Below are positions 44,613 to 56,200 of a DNA stretch of 64,000 bases, piece after piece. The position numbers were made by a program, and so were the translations under genes. The notes beneath the pieces are model-generated. The model saw only the letters and a list, made by a program, of their open reading frames with translations. It was not told the origin of the DNA and searched no databases. How positions within the stretch are numbered: position 1 is the first letter of the stretch; each line of letters begins with the position of its first letter. This stretch comes from Ectothiorhodospiraceae bacterium BW-2 (GTDB lineage: Bacteria > Pseudomonadota > Gammaproteobacteria > Thiohalomonadales > Thiohalomonadaceae), in assembly GCA_008375315.1 (NCBI GenBank), contig CP032507.1, positions 2,938,071-3,002,070 on the forward strand, read 5' to 3'.

Positions 44613-44636
44613 TTAGATTTAGATTTAGATTTAGAC
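44613..44636. repeat. Hexanucleotide TTAGAT tandem repeat in the PKS 5' region
   Basis: Three exact TTAGAT units and a fourth TTAGAC, ending 27 bases before the PKS start codon. A change of unit number would alter spacing of promoter or leader elements. Confidence 0.85.
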
Positions 44637-44662
44637 TGTTACTGTAAATTTTGAGGGAATCG

Positions 44663-47600
44663 ATGAGCGAGAGTAAAACCGACTATCGCGCCTTAATGAC
44701 TAAGGCACTATTAGAGATTAAACAGTTAAAGGCGCAGCTAGCCGAGAGTGAACTGCGGCAGCGGGAGCCGATTGCGGTCATTGGCCGTGCCTGTCGCTTT
44801 CCTGGGGGGAGCGATAGCCCCGAAAACTACTGGCAGATGCTCTCTAACGGCACCGATGCGATTGTAGAGACCCCCCCCGAACGCTGGTCGGTGGCGCAGT
44901 TTGTCGATCCTGATCCTGAGGCACCGGGCAAAATATGTACCGCTTTAGGGGGGTATATCGATCAATCGCCGGCGCTGTTTGATGCCGCCTTTTTCTCAAT
45001 CTCACCGCGGGAGGCACAGAGCATGGATCCGCAGCAGCGACTCTTATTAGAGCTCTGCTGGGAGGCGCTAGAGGATGCGGCCATTGTGCCCGAGTCGCTG
45101 TTTCAGAGCCGTACTGGGGTCTTTATCGGCGTCAGTAGCCTCGATAACGCTACGCGTCTAATTGGCGATGCGTTAATGAGCGATATCGACGCCTACTACG
45201 GCACCGGCTGCGCCCTCGCGCCGATTGCAGGGCGCATCTCCTACCAGTTTGGTCTCACCGGCCCCAGCTTTATTGTCGATACCGCCTGCTCCTCCTCACT
45301 GCTATCACTCCATCTTGCTTGCGAAAGTCTGCGCCGTAGAGAGTGCGATTTGGCGCTTGGCAGCGGCGTGCAGCTACTGACCCACCCCGGCATCTCCATC
45401 GCCTTTACCAAAGCGCGTATGCTCTCGGTCGATGGCCACTGCAAGAGTTTTGACGCCGAAGCAAACGGCTATGTGCGCGGCGAAGGGGGCGGGGTGGCGG
45501 TACTAAAACGGCTCGCCGATGCCGAGCGCGACGGTGATACCCTTTTAGCCGTTATTCGCGGTTCAGCCGTCAATCAAGATGGCCCTAGCGGCGGGCTGAC
45601 CGTACCGAGCGGCCCCTCTCAGGAGGCGGTGGTGAAGCAGGCGCTCGCGAGCGGTCATATCGATCCGGCTGAGGTAAACTATATCGAAGCGCACGGCACC
45701 GGTACCCCCCTAGGTGATCCGATTGAGATCGGGGGGCTAGGGGCGCTGTTTGGTCGCTATCGCTCCGCCGACTCGCCACTCTATATCGGCTCGGTAAAGA
45801 CCAATATCGGCCATCTGGAGGCCGGAGCCGGTATCGCTAGTTTTCTGAAGGTGGTTGAGGCGCTGCAGCGGCAGCAGCTTCCGCCCCATCTTAATTTCAA
45901 GACCCCTAACCCATTGATTCGGTGGGCTGAACTCCCTGTCAAAATCCCGACCACCCTCACCCCATGGCAACCGGCGGTGGCGGGGGGGCGACGAACGGCC
46001 GGCATTAGCTCGTTCGGTTTTAGCGGTACCAATGTCCACTTAGTTGTCTCAGAGCCGCCACCGCAGCCGGCACCGGCCCCCTCTGAAGCGCCACTGCCGT
46101 GGCAGTTACTGCCGCTCGCGGCCAAGAGCCGAACTGCGCTACAGCAGTTAGCCGCTCGCTATCTCCAAAGGCTGCAACAGCCGCAGGCGAACTGGCCAGC
46201 CATCGCCCACTCGGCGGCGATGAGTCGCAGCCACTTTAACTACCGTTTAGGGGTCGCCGCCGCCGATGGTAGCAGTGCGATAGGGCTACTACAACAGGTC
46301 GCCGAGGGTCACTGGCCGCTCGAAGTGGCCCATGGTGAGGCGGTGGAGGGGGAGAGGCCACGGATCGCGTTTCTCTTTAGTGGTCAAGGATCGCAGTATC
46401 GCGGAATGGGGGCCGAGCTCTATCGGGCCGATACCCCCTTTCGGCAGACGCTAGATCGCTGCAATACGGTGCTACAGCCGCTGTTAGGTCGGCCACTGAC
46501 CGAGCTGCTGTTTGAGGCGGAGGAGGGGGTGTTAGATCAGACCGGAGTCACCCAGCCCGCCCTCTATGCGCTGGAGGTCTCACTCGCGGCGCTGTGGCGT
46601 TGGTGCGGTATTGAGCCGGTGGCGCTGCTTGGCCATAGTGTCGGTGAGTATGCCGCTGCCGCAGTTGCGGGCGTCTTTACGATTGAGGAGGGGGCAAGAT
46701 TGATTGCCGAGCGGGCGCGGCTGATGCAGGCGCTGCCAGAGGGGGGGGCGATGTGCGCTATTTTGACCGATCTTACCGCCATTGAGACGGCGATTGAGGC
46801 GGCGGGGTTGAGTTCGAAGCTGGTCGTTGCCACCCGCAACGGCCCTGCTAACAGCGTCATCTCCGGTGAGACGGCGGCCGTGAACCAACTCGCGCAGCAG
46901 TTTGAGGGCGCGGGGGTCGAGGTGCGTCCTCTTGCGGTCTCTCACGCCTTCCACTCGCCGTTAATGGAGCCGATATTGGCACCGTTTAGGGCAGTGGCGA
47001 CCACGATTAGCTACCAGGCTCCCAAGATTGCGCTCTACTCTAATCTGACAGGTCGTGTTGCCGGTCGTGAGATAGCGACTGCCGACTACTGGGTAGATCA
47101 TATTCGGCAGCCGGTCGATTTTGCAGGTGGAATGGGGGCGCTATTAGAGCAGGGGATAGATCTATTGATCGAAATCGGCCCAAAGCCGGTACTGTTAGGG
47201 ATGGGGCGTGCGCTTGCCGAGAGGCGGGGGCTGAGGCTGGGGACGAGTTTAGATCGCTGGCGCCCCTCGCTGCGACGCAATCGGAGTGAGTGGTCGCAGT
47301 GGTTACATAGCGTTGCTGCCTGTTGGTGTCACGGGGCTGAGATCGCGTGGGAGCGACTCGGCAGTGGGCGAGCCTCGCTACCGACCTATCCGTTTCAGCG
47401 CCGTCGCTACTGGCATGAGGTCGAGCTTGATCGCAAAGGGGGGGATGCGTTTTATGGCGAGCAGGCGCTAGATCAGCCGCTACTGGAGCGGCGGTTACAC
47501 TCCCCTCTCCTGAGTGAGCGGCTGTTTGAGAGTCGCTTTTCGCTCTCACGGCTCCCCTTTTTGGATGACCACCGTATTTTTGGCGAGTTGGTTGTCGCTG

Positions 47601-50185
47601 GGGCCTCCCATTTAGCGCTCATTTTAGGGGCGATGCAGGTTGAGAGCGGGCAGAGAGGGTGTCGGTTAGAGTCGGTGATGTTTCCGCAGGCGCTGGTGAT
47701 TTTGCAGGGGGGCGAGCGGACGGTGCAGCTAGCGCTCACTCCACTGGCGGAGGGGGCGGGTCGCTACCGTTTTCGTTTGGTGAGCTTCTCGCTTGAGCGG
47801 CAAGATATGCGTGTTCACGCCCAAGGCGAGGTGGTGCCGATCGCTGATGAGACTGGTGAGGCTGGTGAGGCTGGTGGCTCTGTCGCGCCGGTCGCACGGG
47901 AGCCGATTTGGCAGCGCTGTCAGCAGGCCATCGCGGTCGAGTCGGTCTATCAGACTCAGGCAGAGCGCCACATTGTGGTCGGTGCAGGCTATCGTTGGCT
48001 AGAGCAGGTTCGGCTCGGCGAGGGGGAGGCGGTCGCTAGCTTCACTCCCCCGGCAGGGCTGGAGCGGGAGGTGGCTCGCTATCAGCTCCACCCGGGGTTA
48101 ATCGACTCCTGCTTTGGGGTGTTGGTGATGACCCATCCGATGGCAGTTGAAGAGAGCTTTATTCCGTTTGCCCTAGAGGCGCTGGAGCTACAGCGTCCGC
48201 CACAGCAGGGGGAGAGGCTATGGACTCATGCACGGCTGCGGCGTGAGAGTCTCAGCGCCGAACGGTTGGTGGGCGATATTGAACTCTATAGTGACCAGGG
48301 GGAGCCTATCGCCCGCTTTATTGGCCTTGAGGGGCGGAAAGCGAGTCAAGCGGCGCTGCTCGCTTCGCTCGGTGGGGGGTTAGAGAACCACCTCTACCGA
48401 CCGCAGTGGCAACCGCTATCGACAGCGGCCCCTACCTCTACGGCGGTGAGCGGCGAGTGGCTGTTAATTGCCGATAGTGGCGGCGTGGCGACAGCGCTAG
48501 CTGCAGCGCTGCGGCAGGGAGGGGCGAGTCGGGTTGTTATCGCCGAGGCCGAGTGTGATCGCTGGGAGGCGCTGCTCAAGCGGGATGACTCGGCTCCGTG
48601 GCAGGGGGTTGTACTGCTCTCGTCGCTCAATGAGCGCCAAGATGAGGGCAGCGAAGCGCAACAGCAGCGACTCTACGGCACCGCACTGACGCTACTACAG
48701 CAGCTACTACAGCACCCACGAGCGCAGCAGCTCTGGTGGGTGACCGAACAGGTGTGGCCGGTGAGCGGGAGCGAGAGTCGGCGACAGCCGTGGCAGGCGA
48801 CGCTATGGGGGCTCGGTAAGAGCGCTCTGTTAGAGCAGAGTCAGCTAGCTGTTCGCATGGTCGATTTAGCCACCGCCTCTGCCGAGGCGCAGGCGCAGCA
48901 GCTCCTACAGGCGCTAGCGCACGCTGATGAGCCGCTGCTAGCATGGCGCGAGGGGCAGCTCTTTGGCCAACGAGTTGTCGCAGTGGAGCGCTCTACCCTC
49001 TCGCCGCCGCGTCGCTTTACCCCCGAACGCAGCTATCTCATTACTGGCGGGCTCGGCGGGTTAGGGCTGGCGCTGGCCGAGTGGTTAGTGGCTGAAGGGG
49101 TGACCTCCCTGCTACTAACAACCCGTAGCGAGCCGACTCGTGAACAGCTAACGCGACTCGAACAGCTACGAGAGCAGGGGGCTAGGGTGGCGCTGCTACG
49201 GGCCGATATTAGCCAGCTCGATCAGCTAGCCGACGCGCTAGAGCGGCTGCCGGGCGATCTACCGGCGTTGGTGGGCATCTTCCATCTTGCGGGGGTGGTT
49301 GACGATGGTGCGGTGGCGCAGCTAGCGTGGGCACAGGCTTACCGCCCCCTAGCGGCCAAGGTGGCCGCCACCCACCATCTGCTGCGCTTAACCGCTGCCA
49401 TGCCGCTGGAGTTTATCGCCCTCTTCTCCTCAGTGACCTCACTCTTAGGGGGGGTCGGGCAGGCGAACTATGCCGCCGCTAACAGCTACCTCGATGCCGT
49501 GGCCGCAGCCTACCCTGAGCGGCCTATCGTCGCGCTCAACTGGGGGCCGTGGAGCGATATCGGCATGGCCGCTAGGTTAGCTGAGCGGGAGCTGCAGCGT
49601 ATTCGAGAGCAGGGGGTGGCACTGATTGCTCCGCGTGAGGCGCTACAGCTCCTGCCGCAGCTCTTAGGTGGGGCCATACCGCAGCTAGCGATATTACCCT
49701 TCGACTGGCATCGATTTCAGGCGGCGCTACCGACGATGGTCGCGCCACTGCGCCCCGATGATCCCCTTCAGGCAGAGGGGGGGGCGCTGCTACGACAGCT
49801 ACAGCCGCTTCCCCCCTCCCGGCGCCACTCAGAGCTGCTGCGCTATCTGAGCGCGATTGTGGTTGATGTACTGCGCCTAGAGCCTGAGAGCGAGATTAAC
49901 CCACGCGAGCGACTGTTCGATCTCGGCATCGACTCGCTGATGGCGGTGGAGCTTAAAAATCGGCTCCAGCTCGATCTACAGCAACCGATTAGCTCAACGC
50001 TGCTGTTTGACTACCCCACGCTGGAGTCGCTAAACGACTATCTGCTCAAACAGCTACTCGCATCAGCGTTCGTGGCCGAACAGAATGAGAAGAGGGGTGA
50101 GACGACGACAGCGCTTGATCAGCTAAGCGAAGAGGAGGCCGAAGCGGCACTGCTAGCCGAGCTAGCGAAGTTAGAGTCAGAATAG
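44663..50185 (+). CDS. Type I modular polyketide synthase, KS-AT-DH-KR-ACP
   Basis: 1840 residues from ATG 44663, chosen for GAGGG just upstream. A helical N-terminus (~1-35) resembles a docking segment. KS (~36-460): Cys209 in DTACSSS, His344 in EAHGTGT, His384 in KTNIGH. AT (~575-870): Ser659 in GHSVGEY and His764 in SHAFHSP, the HAFH pattern of malonyl-CoA-specific domains. DH (~940-1230): His970 and Asp1148 present, but the usual HxxxGxxxxP has Ala instead of Pro. KR (~1300-1640): GGLGGLG, Tyr1603 in QANYAAAN, VDD pointing to B-type stereochemistry. ACP: Ser1758 in GIDSL. The end LSEEEAEAALLAELAKLES looks like a C-terminal docking helix. No enoylreductase, methyltransferase or thioesterase. 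It sits 49 bases from the second synthase. Confidence 0.95.
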   Translation: MSESKTDYRALMTKALLEIKQLKAQLAESELRQREPIAVIGRACRFPGGSDSPENYWQMLSNGTDAIVETPPERWSVAQFVDPDPEAPGKICTALGGYIDQSPALFDAAFFSISPREAQSMDPQQRLLLELCWEALEDAAIVPESLFQSRTGVFIGVSSLDNATRLIGDALMSDIDAYYGTGCALAPIAGRISYQFGLTGPSFIVDTACSSSLLSLHLACESLRRRECDLALGSGVQLLTHPGISIAFTKARMLSVDGHCKSFDAEANGYVRGEGGGVAVLKRLADAERDGDTLLAVIRGSAVNQDGPSGGLTVPSGPSQEAVVKQALASGHIDPAEVNYIEAHGTGTPLGDPIEIGGLGALFGRYRSADSPLYIGSVKTNIGHLEAGAGIASFLKVVEALQRQQLPPHLNFKTPNPLIRWAELPVKIPTTLTPWQPAVAGGRRTAGISSFGFSGTNVHLVVSEPPPQPAPAPSEAPLPWQLLPLAAKSRTALQQLAARYLQRLQQPQANWPAIAHSAAMSRSHFNYRLGVAAADGSSAIGLLQQVAEGHWPLEVAHGEAVEGERPRIAFLFSGQGSQYRGMGAELYRADTPFRQTLDRCNTVLQPLLGRPLTELLFEAEEGVLDQTGVTQPALYALEVSLAALWRWCGIEPVALLGHSVGEYAAAAVAGVFTIEEGARLIAERARLMQALPEGGAMCAILTDLTAIETAIEAAGLSSKLVVATRNGPANSVISGETAAVNQLAQQFEGAGVEVRPLAVSHAFHSPLMEPILAPFRAVATTISYQAPKIALYSNLTGRVAGREIATADYWVDHIRQPVDFAGGMGALLEQGIDLLIEIGPKPVLLGMGRALAERRGLRLGTSLDRWRPSLRRNRSEWSQWLHSVAACWCHGAEIAWERLGSGRASLPTYPFQRRRYWHEVELDRKGGDAFYGEQALDQPLLERRLHSPLLSERLFESRFSLSRLPFLDDHRIFGELVVAGASHLALILGAMQVESGQRGCRLESVMFPQALVILQGGERTVQLALTPLAEGAGRYRFRLVSFSLERQDMRVHAQGEVVPIADETGEAGEAGGSVAPVAREPIWQRCQQAIAVESVYQTQAERHIVVGAGYRWLEQVRLGEGEAVASFTPPAGLEREVARYQLHPGLIDSCFGVLVMTHPMAVEESFIPFALEALELQRPPQQGERLWTHARLRRESLSAERLVGDIELYSDQGEPIARFIGLEGRKASQAALLASLGGGLENHLYRPQWQPLSTAAPTSTAVSGEWLLIADSGGVATALAAALRQGGASRVVIAEAECDRWEALLKRDDSAPWQGVVLLSSLNERQDEGSEAQQQRLYGTALTLLQQLLQHPRAQQLWWVTEQVWPVSGSESRRQPWQATLWGLGKSALLEQSQLAVRMVDLATASAEAQAQQLLQALAHADEPLLAWREGQLFGQRVVAVERSTLSPPRRFTPERSYLITGGLGGLGLALAEWLVAEGVTSLLLTTRSEPTREQLTRLEQLREQGARVALLRADISQLDQLADALERLPGDLPALVGIFHLAGVVDDGAVAQLAWAQAYRPLAAKVAATHHLLRLTAAMPLEFIALFSSVTSLLGGVGQANYAAANSYLDAVAAAYPERPIVALNWGPWSDIGMAARLAERELQRIREQGVALIAPREALQLLPQLLGGAIPQLAILPFDWHRFQAALPTMVAPLRPDDPLQAEGGALLRQLQPLPPSRRHSELLRYLSAIVVDVLRLEPESEINPRERLFDLGIDSLMAVELKNRLQLDLQQPISSTLLFDYPTLESLNDYLLKQLLASAFVAEQNEKRGETTTALDQLSEEEAEAALLAELAKLESE

Positions 50186-50234
50186 ATTGTGAGCCGACTT
50201 GTTACTATCTTTACATTTAGGGATTCTATAGACC

Positions 50235-53200
50235 ATGACGGAAATATCACCCACTAAACGGGCGCTACTCGCTCTGCAGGAGATGCAGGCAAAGGTAGCT
50301 AAACTAGAGGCGCAACAGCGGGAGCCGATTGCGGTGGTAGCGATGGCGTGCCACCTTCCCGGTGGGGTTAACTCGCCGCAACAGTTAAGGACTCTCTTGC
50401 AGCAGCAGGGGGAGGGGATTGTTGAAATCCCCCCCGAGCGGTGGGATGTTGACGCCTACTACGATCCCGATCCTGACGTGGCAGGAAAGTCGTACACCCG
50501 TTACGGGGGTTTTTTGAGTGATATCGACCAGTTTGACCCCGCCTTCTTTGGTATCTCACCGCGAGAAGCGCACTCGATCGATCCACAGCAGCGGCTGCTG
50601 CTACAGACCGCATGGGAGGCGCTAGAGAATGGCGGCTTTGACCCTAACGCCCTCTATGGCAGCAACACCGGCGTCTATGTGGGGGTGAGTAATTTTGAGT
50701 ATGGTGCCCATCTGATCTGGCCCGACGATGTGCGCCAAATCAGCGCCTACGCCGGTACGGGGGGCTCATTGGGGGTGACTGCCGGACGGCTCTCCTACAC
50801 TTTCGGTTTTACCGGCCCGAGTCTTATTGTCGATACCGCCTGCTCCTCCTCTCTGATTACCACCCATCTGGCGATGCAGGCGCTACGGCTCGGTGAGTGC
50901 GATATGGCGCTCTCAGCTGGGGTGAACCTAATTCTAGGCCCCGAGACCCATATCAACTTCTGCAAGGCGCGTATGTTGAGCGCCGATGGTCGCTGCAAAA
51001 CCTTCTCCGCTGCCGCTGATGGCTATGCTCGCGGTGAAGGGGTGGGGGTGTTGGTGTTAAAGCGGCTCGCCGATGCTGAGCGCGATGGCGATACGATTTT
51101 GGCGCTACTGCGCGGCTCGGCGGTTAATCAAGATGGCCCAAGTGGCGGCTTAACGGTACCGAACGGCCCCTCACAAGTTAAGGTGATTGAACAGGCGTTA
51201 GCCGCTGCGGCCTTAACCCCTGCGCAGATAGGCTATCTCGAAGCCCACGGCACCGGTACGGCGCTGGGCGATCCGATTGAGATGGGGGCGATAGGGAGCG
51301 TCTTTGCCGCAGCCGAGCGGGCGCAGCCGCTCTGGGTCGGCTCGATTAAGACCAATATCGGCCACTTAGAGTCGGCTGCCGGTATCGCCGGTCTAATGAA
51401 GGCGATTTTATCGCTACACCATGGTGAAATTTACAGCCATCGCCACTTTCACGAGCCGAGTCCCTATATCGACTGGGCGTCGCTGCCGGTGGTCATCCCG
51501 ACCGAGTTAACCCCATGGTTAACCGAGGAGCGCTTCGCCGGGGTTAGCTCTTTTAGCTTTAGTGGCACCAACGCCCACCTTATCCTCTCCAACTATCGTG
51601 ACGCTGATGATCAGGGTAGGGATCAGGGTGAGGGCGGGGCGCTCAAGCCCGTCGCTCCCCCCACCCAGCGACGACTACTGCCCCTATCGGCCAAAAGCGA
51701 GGCGGGGCTAATGGCGTTAGCAGAGCGCTACGCCACGGCGCTAGAGCAGCTCCCGTTGGCAAAGTGGCATCCATTTGTCGCCGCCGCCGCTCGGGGGCGA
51801 GGCCACTATAGCCACCGCTTAGCGCTGGTCGCCGACTCGCCGCAACAGGCGGCGCTGCGGCTACGGGAGGGGGGAGTCGAACAGGGGCGGGCGGGTGCCG
51901 CTTCGCGACGCCTAGCGCTACTCTTTACCGGTCAGGGGGCACAATACCCTGGTATGGGGCGGGAGCTCTATGAGAGTGAACCGCTGTTTCGACAGACGCT
52001 AGAGCGCTGTGACGCCATCGCCACACCGCTACTTGGGGTATCGCTGCTAGAGCTGCTCTATCAACGAGAGGTGGATGAGGGGCTGGAGGCTGAGTTTGCC
52101 CGTACCGATTTGACACAACCTCTGCTGTTTGCCATCGAGTACGCGCTAGCTCAACTCTGGCTCAGTTGGGAGATCGAAGTGGAAGCGGTCATGGGACACA
52201 GTGTCGGCGAGCTGGTGGCTGCGACGGTGGCCGGCCTCTGGTCGTTAGAACAGGGGATGAGGCTGGTCTGCCAGCGCGGTAAGTTGATGGCAGAGCGGTG
52301 TCAGCACGGGGCGATGATCGCAGTGACCCTAAGCGAAGCGGCGCTTAGCGAGCGGTTGCGCTCGTTCGATAGCCAACAGGTGACGCTAGCGACAATGAAT
52401 GGCCCCGAGAGTGTCACCGTCGCCGGAGAGAGCCGAGCGGTAGCGGCACTGCAGCAGCAGCTAGAGCGTGACGGCATCGAGGTGAAGCGGCTACGGGTCT
52501 CCCACGCCTTCCATTCGCCACTGGTCGAACCGATGGTCGAACCTTTTCGTCACGCGGTGGAAGCGGTGACGATGCAGCCACTACAGCTAGCGCTAGTGAG
52601 TAATGTGAGTGGCACTTTTATCGATAACGATGAGGCGGCCTCTGCCGACTACTGGTGTCGCCATATTCGCCAGCCAGTCCAGTTTCAGCGCGGGATTAAG
52701 ACGCTGCTCGATAGCGGCATCGATACTTTTATCGAGATAGGCCCTAAACCGCTGTTAACGGCGCTAGGCGAGTCAATTGCCGCCGCAAGGGGGGACGAGA
52801 GAGCGCTACTGTGGCTCCCCTCGCTGCGCTATAGCCGCCCCCCGTGGCAGCAGCTACTCCAGAGTCTGGCTCGACTCTACTGCCACGGTGTCGATCAGGC
52901 GGTGCGGGGGGTGGCTCCAGCGACGGCTCGCTATGCGGTGACACTGCCGACGATGGCCTTTATCACTGATCGTTACTGGCTAGAGTCGAGCTCCTCCCCC
53001 GCGCGTGCCGGCCACCCCCTCTTAGGGGAGCGAATCGACTCCCCGCTACTGCCAGAAGGGGCGCTCTTTCACAACTCGCTCTCCACCTTGACGGTTAGCT
53101 TTTTAGCCCACCACCAGATTTTTGGCCAAGTTGTGCTACCGGCAGCGGCCCATATCGAGATGGCACTGACGGCGGCGGTGGCGCTATTAGGTCAGGGGGC

Positions 53201-56200
53201 GGAGCTACAAGCGGTGACGATTGAGCAGGCACTGGTGCTCCCCCCCGAGGCGGAACTACCGCTACAGATGGTGGTTGAGCGTCAGCAAGATCACTACCGC
53301 TTTACCCTCTATGCCCAGCGGAGTCATCAGTGGCAGCGCCATACCAGTGGCGAACTCGTCCCAAAGAGCCAGCTCTCGCCACAACGAATCGACTTAGCGG
53401 CGCTACAGCAGCGCTGCCAACAGCCCTATCCGGTGGCGGAGTACTATCGCCTAACCCGCTCGGTCGGGATTGAACATGGCGAAGATTTTCAGGCGGTCAC
53501 CGCGCTCTGGTTAGGGGAGGGGGAGGTGTTGGCGCAATTAGAGCTCCCGACGACGCTGAGCGCGACAGCGAGCGACTTTCAGCTCCATCCGGTGCTGTTA
53601 GATGCCGCCTTTCAGATGGTGGGGGTGCCGCTACTGGCCCGTCACACCCCCTTCCTGCCGGTAGGGCTAGAGCAGCTACGCTGCTATCGCCGTTTACCGA
53701 CTAACCTCTGGTGCCGCGTTATCGCCCCGACCCCTGAGGGGGAGATTAGCCGCTTTGATGCCGATCTACAGCTACTCGATGAGAGCGGTGAGGTGGTGGC
53801 CGATGTGGTGGCGCTCCATTTTCAAAAGGTAGATCCCTCCGCTTTAGCCCTAACCGATACCCGCTACGATAGCTGGCTCTATCGTCTCGATTGGCCGATA
53901 GAGTCGCTGGTCTGTGGTAGTGCGGCGGCGCTGACCGGCCCTAAGGCGATAGCGGCTGAGCTAGCGCCGTTACAGCGGCAGCTACTCGACTCGTGCCGTT
54001 TCTACCGCCCCCTCTTTGAGCGGCTAGAGGCGTTGGCAGCCGCTTTAGTCTGCCAAGCGCTGCTCGATTGTGGGTGGCAGGCGGCGGTCGGTAGTCGTGG
54101 AACAGTGATCGAGCTAATAGCGCAGCTAGCGATTATTGAGAGTCAGCGAGCGCTATTTCGGCGCTCGCTGCAGATCCTAAGCGAGACGGGGATTTTGGCG
54201 TTAGAGGGGGAGCATTGGCAGCTATTAGAGCCACTGTTGCCGTTAAATCGGGCCGAGGTTGAGGCGCTACAGCACGATTTTATCGAGGCGGCAGCGGAGA
54301 TTACCCTTACCCTTCGTTGTGGCCAGGCGTTAGCGCAGGTCTGGCGGGGAGAGATCGAGCCGCTACAGCTCCTCTTTCCAGAGGGCGACTTGGGGGTGAC
54401 GACGCTGCTCTATCAGCACTCAGTCGGGGCGAAGGCGATTAATCAGCTCTTAGCTGCGGCGGTGAGACGCGCGATGGCCACGCTGCCGCTAAATCGGGCA
54501 GTGCGTATTGTCGAAATTGGCGGGGGGACTGGAGGCACCACAGTGCAGCTACTGCCGCAGCTCCCACCGCAGCGCTGCGACTACCTCTTTAGCGATATCT
54601 CCAGCCACTTTACCCGCCTCGCCGAGCAGCAGTTTGCTGGTGACTACCCCTTTGTTCGTTATGGGGTTATCGATATCGAACAGGGGGCTGATGCGGCGCT
54701 GCATGGGCAGTTCGATTTGGTCATTGCCGCCAATGTGGTCCACGCCACGGCCGATTTAGCGACCACTATCGACCACTGTCGGCAGCTACTCGCTCCGGAT
54801 GGGGTGGTGATCTTGCTGGAGGCGGCCGCGAAACAGCGCTGGCTCGATCTCAGTTTTGGGATGACAGAGGGGTGGTGGCGTTTTGGTGGCCGTGATGCGA
54901 TGCGCCACGACTACCCCTTACTAACCGCCGCACAGTGGCAGCAGCTGTTACCGCAGTGGGGGCTCAGCGAGGTGGCGCTACTCACCCCCGATCAGCTCGG
55001 TGAGGGGGAGTTTATTAAGCAGAGCGTGATTATGGCTCGCGGCGAGAGGGCGGCGGTAGCGCCGCTAGCAGGTCGTTGGCTGCTCTTAGGCGCAGCCGAT
55101 GAGTGCGCGTTGTTTGCTAACCAGTTTGAGCAGGTAGAGTCGTTCACTGTCGCCGCCTGGCAGCAGCTAGATAGAGAGGCGCTACAGCCGTGGCAGGGGG
55201 CGTTACTCCTCTATCCGCTCTCACTCGACACCACTCAGCCACTCTCGACGCAGTGGCGGCAGCTCTGCCAGCCGCTGCTACAGTGGCTATCGCTAGCACC
55301 GACGATACCGCTAACGCTAGTGAGCCAGTACGATGCGACTCTGACCACGGCGCCGCTCTCCTCCCTGCTGCATGGGATTGTGCGTACAGTCGCGAATGAG
55401 CAGCCCCAGTGTCAGCTTCGTCTGCTTGAGTTGACGACCGAGATATCGCCCTCAGAGAGGGTGGCGATGGTGATGGAGGAGCTGCGAAACGGTGAGGGTG
55501 AGACGATCGTCACTATCGATAGTGACGGTCGCCATCTAGCACGACTACACGATGCCGATACGACCCACCGCGCCGTCGTGGCTATCGATGCTGAGGCGAG
55601 CTACCTAATCAGTGGCGGTTTAGGGGAGCTGGGGTTGGAGATGGCTCGCTATCTGGTGCAGCAGGGGGCGCGTTATCTGCTGCTCATCGGCCGCTCTCAA
55701 CCGTCGTCAGAGGCAGAGGCGCTACTGAGCGAACTCCGGCAGCAGGGGGCTGAGCTTGAGATAGCTCAACTTGATATTAGCGATCAACACGCGCTGCAAC
55801 AGCTACTGCAACAGCCTCGCCCGCCGTTAAAGGGGGTGATTCATGCGGCGGGTAATCTGGCAGATGGGGTGCTACAGCAGATGAGCTGGGCGCAGTTTGA
55901 GTCTCTTCTGCCCGCTAAAGTGGCGGGGGCTTGGGCGCTGCATCAGGCGACACTCGAACAACCGCTGGATCTCTTCATTCTACTCTCCTCCGTCGCCTCG
56001 ATCTTTGCCCCGCCTGGGCAAGGCAACTATGCCGCCGCTAACGCCTTTTTGGATCAGTTAGCACGATTGCGGCAGCGCCAAGGGCTACCGGCGCTGGTGA
56101 TTAACTGGGGTGCTTGGTCGGAGAAGGGGTTGGCGGTTCGTAAAGGCGATTTAGCTCAGATCGAAACGCAGGGGGTAGGGACGCTGACAACCGCAGCGGG

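Noticed and set aside
47040-47549. Antisense ORFs within the PKS genes
   Set aside because: GC-rich PKS coding produces open antisense frames. The sense frames carry complete catalytic motifs.
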